From: an uncultured Cryptobacterium sp.
Lineage (GTDB): Bacteria > Actinomycetota > Coriobacteriia > Coriobacteriales > Eggerthellaceae
Reading direction: 5' to 3'
NCBI GenBank assembly: GCA_900554685.1
Contig: USIG01000010.1
Location: forward strand, 1 to 26,691
Length of the DNA stretch: 26,691 nucleotides
Shown: one piece after another, positions 21,681 to 26,691 of the stretch
Numbering within the stretch: the stretch's first letter is position 1
Layout: the number at the start of each line of letters is the position of its first letter
Position numbers and translations under genes: made by a program
Notes under the pieces: model-generated
Database searches by the model: none
Told to the model about the DNA's origin: nothing
Seen by the model: the letters and a program-made list of their open reading frames with translations, nothing else

Positions 21681-23918
21681 TTAGGTCCAGAATTGAACCA
21701 TTTCAATGATGTCTTGGTATGCCCAGTCATATACGTCGGAATACCAACCCGTCTCAGGAACGAAACAAACGAGCGTTACATAGAGAATACTCAATGCCAC
21801 CGCAACTTGAATTCCTCGCAAATACAAGGCGTGTGATTTCCTAAGGAAGAACTTACCCTCATCGGTTTTTGCACGAGCAGAAAGAGCATCATTTGCAACA
21901 AAGGCAAGAAGCACCGCAGGCATAAGGAACAACGTGCTGTAGTCTGCGGTGTAGCGTTGTAATATTCCCGCCATTTGAGCATCCAAGCACGCCACCACTA
22001 CACCCGAAACGAGCATAGTGATAACAACTCCTGCAATCGTATTAGTTGAGCGAACTTTAAAGCGATACTTCAAGATTGGCTTTGCAAATGCAAGAATCCA
22101 CAGAATTGGCAGGCAAACCAAGATGCCGCCAAACGTCACTTCTTTAATGGTCTGCCCCAAGTAAGTGGTATCAAAGGTGGTGGGCTGAATCCAAGGGAAT
22201 ACTCCTGTGGTAGTTGGGGTCTGCAAAAAGTACGCAAACAGAGCAGGCAAAAAACGACCAGGATTGGTGCCGCGTTGCGTCATATCGTTAACCGTCAAGT
22301 TGTAGTTTGCTCCAAAATCGAAGAAGGAACCAAAACGTGCACGGTTATAAAGCATTATTCCTGCTGCTACCACGGCATAGGGCGCCAACAGACAGATAAA
22401 CTCCCGCATACCTTTCGGAGTAAAGAGATGCTTTTCGGTAATAAACTTGCGCCAAAAGAGAGGAAATGCCAAAAGAGAAAACACTATAAACTGAGGACGG
22501 CATGCCACCACAAGTGCCATACAGAGCGAACCTGCAAGATACCAGCCCCACGCCCTTTCGGACGATCGACCATGCAGCCAGAAATACAAACCCCACACTG
22601 TAAAAGCAAGGGCAAGAGCAATTGGCAGCGAATAGAACGTAGGGAATTTCGCCAGATAAAGCATCCCCGAACAACCAACTAAGGGGATTTGCAGCAGCAG
22701 AAACAAGCCCAAACTGACTCGTTTAAAGTGATATCGCGCAAACCTATCCATAAGCGCAGTAATTCCTAGTACGAATGCGATACAAGCAATAAGCACTCCT
22801 ATCGCGGTGGGAAAACTAGAGCCCGTCAGCAGATAGAAAGGCAAATAGAACAAAAGAACCGGAAGCACCCCAAAGTAAACGTAGTAGTGCCCCTCATAAT
22901 AAGCGACATCAAACAGGTAGGCTTCACCTGTCTGTTTTTGAAGTTCATCACGAGCACCCTTGTCGTAAGGGTTTTCCATTTCTTGCAGCCATTGAGGCGG
23001 CTCTTCTTCTAGATACAGCTGTCCGTGCGCCATAGCTTTAGCAAGCTCGGCATACTGCTGTGCATTTTCACCGCCCACTTCGTAGGTATTAACGATACTA
23101 TGCCCATCCCAAGAGCCTGAATTATAGTTGGCTGTCGCAATACCCACTTGGTTTGAGCCAAAAAGCAAATACGCTGTAAGGATACATATTTCAAACGCCG
23201 TTGCTGCAACAATGCATGCTCGACTAAATCGAGGATGCTCTTTGATCTTGCAATGATAAATGCTTGATTTAGGTCTAAACACATAGATAAAGAGAAGAAT
23301 GACAAACGCCGCAAAGAAGCGAAGGCCATTAAAAGCAAACGGCTGAGGATCGTTGATTACTATCGAATCAAGAATGAGAGGATACGTCGCATCCTCATTT
23401 ACTATTTCTATGCGTAGATCTTGAATATACCCAGAACTTTGCAGATAAAGATACTGGCTCTCTTCGCTAAACGTCGAAACATCTACCTCGGGAACACCAA
23501 AGGTATATTCGGTCGTATTGAAGTAGGTTTCGTGCGCAGAATCGGTAAAACTTATTTGAATGGTAACGTTTTGTGCCGATTGAGAATTATCGAAATCGAG
23601 ATGAATGTTATGGATTTCTTTATTAAGATCGTGAAATTCCAGAACGTTTGAAGTAGCAGTAAGGCGCACGGGCTCGTTTTGATCGAAAGAATACGAATCT
23701 GCTTTATCTGAATCAGCTAAAGCCAAACCCGATTGCTCGGTTAGATTAACTCTTTCGTAACCAGAAGAAATGAAGAAGTTCATATTGAAGAGAAACACTT
23801 CAAGCAGAAGCGCAATGACAAAAATGACACCCACGCGAATAGCTGCATGCTTAATATCGTTCGCATGCGCGCGCGCAAGCTCGATGCCTTCATCTGTCAC
23901 TTCTTCAATCGATCTCAT
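21681..23918 (-). CDS. Large polytopic membrane protein, GT-C glycosyltransferase-like
   Basis: A 745-residue membrane protein. It has a short cytoplasmic N-terminus, a first hydrophobic segment (about 27-47), an extracytoplasmic beta-rich domain (about 50-195) and then some 12 further hydrophobic segments. Between segments lies SGSWDGHSIVNTYEVGGENA with QQYAELAKAMAHGQLYLEE, and then FDVAYYEGHYYVYFGVLP leading into a membrane helix. This layout, with a soluble loop of Asp/Glu and Tyr residues after the first helices, resembles polyprenyl-phosphate-sugar-dependent GT-C enzymes such as PMT-like proteins. Similar proteins occur widely in Coriobacteriia. It probably adds a sugar to a cell-envelope glycan or lipid. 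AGG lies six bases before the ATG. No neighbouring envelope gene tells the substrate. I do not assign a gene name. Confidence 0.7.
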   Translation of the reverse strand: MRSIEEVTDEGIELARAHANDIKHAAIRVGVIFVIALLLEVFLFNMNFFISSGYERVNLTEQSGLALADSDKADSYSFDQNEPVRLTATSNVLEFHDLNKEIHNIHLDFDNSQSAQNVTIQISFTDSAHETYFNTTEYTFGVPEVDVSTFSEESQYLYLQSSGYIQDLRIEIVNEDATYPLILDSIVINDPQPFAFNGLRFFAAFVILLFIYVFRPKSSIYHCKIKEHPRFSRACIVAATAFEICILTAYLLFGSNQVGIATANYNSGSWDGHSIVNTYEVGGENAQQYAELAKAMAHGQLYLEEEPPQWLQEMENPYDKGARDELQKQTGEAYLFDVAYYEGHYYVYFGVLPVLLFYLPFYLLTGSSFPTAIGVLIACIAFVLGITALMDRFARYHFKRVSLGLFLLLQIPLVGCSGMLYLAKFPTFYSLPIALALAFTVWGLYFWLHGRSSERAWGWYLAGSLCMALVVACRPQFIVFSLLAFPLFWRKFITEKHLFTPKGMREFICLLAPYAVVAAGIMLYNRARFGSFFDFGANYNLTVNDMTQRGTNPGRFLPALFAYFLQTPTTTGVFPWIQPTTFDTTYLGQTIKEVTFGGILVCLPILWILAFAKPILKYRFKVRSTNTIAGVVITMLVSGVVVACLDAQMAGILQRYTADYSTLFLMPAVLLAFVANDALSARAKTDEGKFFLRKSHALYLRGIQVAVALSILYVTLVCFVPETGWYSDVYDWAYQDIIEMVQFWT

Positions 23919-23976
23919 AGCAACCTATTGTATCAATTCGCATTCATTTGCCCTATGGCTAAATACGCTTTACTCA

Positions 23977-24014
23977 CACAAAAAGCCCTCGATCTCCCAC
24001 CGATCGAGGGCTTT
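23977..24014 (-). terminator. Intrinsic terminator of adk
   Basis: A perfect 13-bp stem pairs AAAGCCCTCGATC (23982-23994) with GATCGAGGGCTTT (24002-24014), with a 7-nt loop. On the minus strand it ends in TTTTTGTGTG about 100 nt after the adk stop codon. Confidence 0.88.
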
Positions 24015-24114
24015 GCTCGTAATAAGTTAGTCTAGATTTGAGTTTAAGTCTTTCTAACGCCGAAACATTATCAAAAAACTTACGGTTCTAAACCTAGAAA
24101 GCCTTAGATACTGA

Positions 24115-24741
24115 CTAGATATCCAAAGCTTCGACAATAGAAGCGAGTACAACTTCTGGGTCGCGGTCACCGTCAATTTCGATCAAAAGATCGCAGCCGC
24201 GATAATAATCAATCAAAGGAGCGGTGGAGTTTTCGTATACATCAAGACGATTGCGAACCGTTGCCTCATTATCGTCATCGCGCTGATACATTTCTCCGCC
24301 ACACTTTGGGCATTGCGCATCCTTATCGGATCCAATATAGCCACAATCACGGCACATGCGACGAGAAGTCAAACGCTTGATGATAACTTCCTTGTCAACA
24401 TCAACCAAAAGTGCCGCATCTAAAGGACGATCCAGTGAAGCGAGTTCAGAATCAAGCGCTACAGCCTGCATAGAAGTGCGAGGGAAGCCGTCCAAAATAA
24501 AACCAGCCTTGGTGTCCTCGTCCTGAAGACGCTCTTTAACTAAGCCAATTACTACCTCGTCAGGAACCAAATCGCCCGCATCCATATACTTTTTAGCTTC
24601 AAGACCCAAAGGAGTTTGATTCTTTACTGCAGCACGAAGCATGTCGCCTGTAGAAATGTGAGCATACCCATACTTTTCAACAAGCTTTGCAGCCTGAGTT
24701 CCTTTACCAGCGCCCGGTGCGCCCAGCAAAACGATATTCAT
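24115..24741 (-). CDS. adk: Adenylate kinase, zinc-LID type
   Basis: A 208-residue adenylate kinase (ATP + AMP to 2 ADP). Motifs: P-loop GAPGAGKGT (7-15), AMP-binding STGDMLRAA and LDGFPRTSMQA, and a four-cysteine LID (Cys130, Cys133, Cys144, Cys147) that should bind zinc, as in many Gram-positive enzymes. The ATG follows AAAGGAT. In most bacteria adk directly follows secY; here an acetyltransferase gene lies between them, with a terminator after secY. Confidence 0.97.
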   Translation of the reverse strand: MNIVLLGAPGAGKGTQAAKLVEKYGYAHISTGDMLRAAVKNQTPLGLEAKKYMDAGDLVPDEVVIGLVKERLQDEDTKAGFILDGFPRTSMQAVALDSELASLDRPLDAALLVDVDKEVIIKRLTSRRMCRDCGYIGSDKDAQCPKCGGEMYQRDDDNEATVRNRLDVYENSTAPLIDYYRGCDLLIEIDGDRDPEVVLASIVEALDI

Positions 24742-24998
24742 AAATGATCCTTTCTAGCGGATTCGATAAAATCGCTTCATCTATTGTAGCAAAGCAAACA
24801 CGGCATAACTCACGATTCACTGCAGGTTAAAAAGAATAATCAAAACAATGCCTCTGCCAGTTTTTTAGCAATAAGCTTTCCTGCCGTAAACATACGAACC
24901 TTGTTTCCCACTTCACTCTAATCCAGCGTTAATCTTCATAGCCGTGATTAATGGAGATAGCATCAAACCCTAATACTAACCAAAGGTGTCACTAAATA

Positions 24999-25487
24999 TT
25001 ACTTTCCACCTTCTGCTAATTTGGACAACGTATCTCCCGTGAGTCGGTACGTTGTCCAACCATCCATAGGACAAGCACCTAATGACTTATAAAAAGCAAT
25101 GCTCGGCGTATTCCAATCAAGACATGCCCATTCCAAACGACCACAGCCACGCTCGACTGTTATTTGACTGAGCTTTATCAAAAGAGCTTTCCCGATACCC
25201 TTTCCTCGAAATTCTGGTTTCACAAAAAGGTCTTCGAGGTAAATTCCTGCACGGCCCAAGAAGGTAGAGAAGTTGTGGAAGAACAAAGCAAAACCTACTT
25301 CCTTGCCGTTTGCTAATGCAAAAATAACTTCTGCCTTACCCTTTTCAAATATCCATTCATTCAATAATTCCGGAGTTGCTATCACTTCATTTTCAAGCTT
25401 CTCGTATTCGGCAAGTGCCTTGATAAAATCAAGGATGGTCTCCAAGTCTTCAGAATTTGCAAATTTAAACGTTACGTCAGTTTCCAT
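24999..25487 (-). CDS. GNAT acetyltransferase, SAT1-like (diamine N-acetyltransferase family)
   Basis: A 162-residue GNAT protein. The acetyl-CoA-binding motif is LEDLFVKPEFRGKGIGKALL (Arg94-Gly-Lys-Gly-Ile-Gly99), followed by LDWNTPSIAFYKSLGA, with Tyr133 the probable general acid. The overall pattern, from the N-terminal FIKALAEYEKLENEVIATPE onward, resembles eukaryotic spermidine/spermine N1-acetyltransferase and its bacterial relatives, so polyamines, lysine-like amines or thialysine are the likely substrates. The ATG follows AGGGAGG. It is on the same strand as secY and adk but has a terminator upstream, so it needs its own promoter, and none was obvious. The substrate is inferred from family only. 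Confidence 0.88.
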   Translation of the reverse strand: METDVTFKFANSEDLETILDFIKALAEYEKLENEVIATPELLNEWIFEKGKAEVIFALANGKEVGFALFFHNFSTFLGRAGIYLEDLFVKPEFRGKGIGKALLIKLSQITVERGCGRLEWACLDWNTPSIAFYKSLGACPMDGWTTYRLTGDTLSKLAEGGK

Positions 25488-25603
25488 TTTTGCCTCCCTA
25501 CTTCTAGTTCCTTTTCGCTAGTCAAGAATGCCGCCGTTAGCCCCGTCTTTTCCATTCCCTGAATCTGTTATGCAAAAGAAGCTGCAAAAAACGCACAAAC
25601 TTA

Positions 25604-25632
25604 TAAAAAGAGCGGCTCGTTGAGCCGCTCTT
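25604..25632 (-). terminator. Intrinsic terminator after secY
   Basis: AAGAGCGGCTC (25608-25618) pairs perfectly with GAGCCGCTCTT (25622-25632) around a 3-nt loop. On the minus strand TTTTTATAAG follows. It lies about 55 nt beyond the secY stop and would separate the ribosomal-protein operon from the acetyltransferase and adk. Confidence 0.9.
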
Positions 25633-25687
25633 AAAGTACCTATGAAAATCAGACCGCTATTCAGCAAGTTCCATAGAGAATAACAAC

Positions 25688-26691
25688 CTACTTAAAGAAG
25701 CCATCATAGTTGTACATCTTTAACTGCGATTCGATCTTATTCATGGTATCCAGTGCCACACCAATCATGATCAGAATCGAAGTACCACCAAATGCCTGGA
25801 TCAAAGCATTATTCGTGAAGTAGAACAAAATGGATGGTACCACAGCGATAATTGCAATAAATATCGCACCTGGCAAAATAACATGGCGCATTACATTCTT
25901 AAGATACGCAACCGTGTTTGCACCTGGTCGAATACCAGGAATAAAACCACCCTGCTGCTGTAAGTTTTCGGCAGTTTCAGAAGGGTTAAACACAATCGAC
26001 GTGTAGAAATAAGCAAAGAAGATAATGAACGCCGCCGTAAGAATCCAGTTTACCCAACCAGCCGACATGGCATTAGATACCATGGTTAGCCAATCCACAT
26101 TAAAGAGTGCGGCCAACTGAGCTGGGAAGTAAATCAAACAGCTTGCAAAGATAATAGGAATAACGCCAGCTGCATTGATCTTGATAGGCAAATAAGAATT
26201 CTGACCACCCATCATCCTACGACCTTGAATGCGCTTCGCGTAGCTAACGGGAATACGACGCTGAGCACGTTCAATGAAGATAATTGCAGGAATACAGAGA
26301 ACTACGATTACCAGAATAAGAATGGTAACAGCAAGACCCATACCAAAGTCAGCATTCAAGTTGATCGACGAGAAGATAGCCGAAGGAACTGAAGCTACGA
26401 TGGAAACAAAGATGATGAGCGACATACCATTGCCTACACCGCGCTGAGTAATAAGTTCGCCCATCCACATAATGAGAGCAGTACCTACTACTAAGGTGAA
26501 GACAACAAGAATATCAGTCACGATTTCAGGAACAGCCGTGCTGAATACAACGCCATAAGCCGCAGACTTAAAGAGGAATAAATATCCAACAGCGTTAATC
26601 AGCGCAAGGCCTAAAGTCAGGTAACGAGTTACCTGGGTAACACGACGCCTACCTGCTTCGCCTTCCCTATTCCAACGGCCTACCGCAGGAA
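25688..26691 (-). CDS. secY: Protein translocase subunit SecY (partial, 5' end outside window)
   Basis: The C-terminal 333 or so residues of the SecY channel of the Sec translocon. The reading frame is open from the window edge (PAVGRWNREGEAGRRRVTQV), so the true start lies beyond 26691. Recognisable family segments include MGELITQRGVGNGMSLIIF, RRIPVSYAKRIQGRRMMGGQ, INAAGVIPIIFA, FNPSETAENLQQQGGFIPGI and a C-terminal helix with SQLKMYNYDGFFK. About eight membrane segments are covered. It is normally in the spc ribosomal-protein operon, which should continue upstream outside the window. Confidence 0.97.
   Translation of the reverse strand, partial: PAVGRWNREGEAGRRRVTQVTRYLTLGLALINAVGYLFLFKSAAYGVVFSTAVPEIVTDILVVFTLVVGTALIMWMGELITQRGVGNGMSLIIFVSIVASVPSAIFSSINLNADFGMGLAVTILILVIVVLCIPAIIFIERAQRRIPVSYAKRIQGRRMMGGQNSYLPIKINAAGVIPIIFASCLIYFPAQLAALFNVDWLTMVSNAMSAGWVNWILTAAFIIFFAYFYTSIVFNPSETAENLQQQGGFIPGIRPGANTVAYLKNVMRHVILPGAIFIAIIAVVPSILFYFTNNALIQAFGGTSILIMIGVALDTMNKIESQLKMYNYDGFFK

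Noticed and set aside
24742..24998. Search for a small gene or RNA between the acetyltransferase and adk
   Set aside because: No reading frame with a ribosome site, no strong hairpin and no clear promoter were seen; only a short TTAATC/GATTAA repeat is present.

Overview
The window looks like chromosomal DNA of an anaerobic actinobacterium of the class Coriobacteriia, probably an Eggerthellaceae relative with fairly low GC (by eye, mid-to-upper 40s percent). The basis is a four-subunit pyruvate:ferredoxin oxidoreductase, class III CoA-transferases beside an Eggerthella-style MFS carrier, a GT-C-like membrane protein of a type I associate with this group, and housekeeping genes (secY, adk, ribDE-BA-H) of Gram-positive type. 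This assignment is inference. No rRNA, tRNA, insertion sequence, phage or CRISPR array was seen.

Layout. 1-2170: a PutP sodium/proline symporter on the minus strand with its terminator. 2171-3081: a LysR-type regulator split by a frameshift at a run of ten G. 3397-7846 (plus strand): a catabolic-looking cluster of a FldA/HadA-like CoA-transferase, an MFS carrier, a 69-residue membrane protein and a second, racemase-like CoA-transferase family member, ending at a strong terminator. 8115-10314: a subgroup Ic-type aminotransferase and an HD-domain phosphohydrolase. 10297-12038: a small regulatory island with a CI/LexA-like HTH-S24 repressor diverging from a 69-residue, possibly Cro-like protein and a membrane/coiled-coil/Sel1 protein; two matched operators lie in the shared promoter region. 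12073-13795: a HAD phosphatase and an old-yellow-enzyme-like reductase, joined by a 20-bp tandem duplication.

13866-18308 is the complete riboflavin operon (ribD-ribE-ribBA-ribH) on the minus strand, with promoter, FMN riboswitch, intrinsic terminator and final terminator all visible. 18355-21519 is porCDAB on the minus strand. 21681-23918 encodes a 745-residue polytopic membrane protein resembling GT-C glycosyltransferases. 24115-26691 holds adk, a SAT1-like GNAT acetyltransferase and the 3' part of secY, which runs off the window edge.

The genes suggest an amino-acid- and acid-fermenting anaerobe: proline uptake, transamination, CoA activation of an imported carboxylic acid, and ferredoxin-linked pyruvate oxidation. 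The points most worth a second look are the G10 tract in the LysR gene, the CoA-transferase/MFS cluster of unknown substrate, the CI/Cro-like switch, and the combination of an icosahedral-type lumazine synthase with a riboflavin synthase whose C-terminal tail is long.
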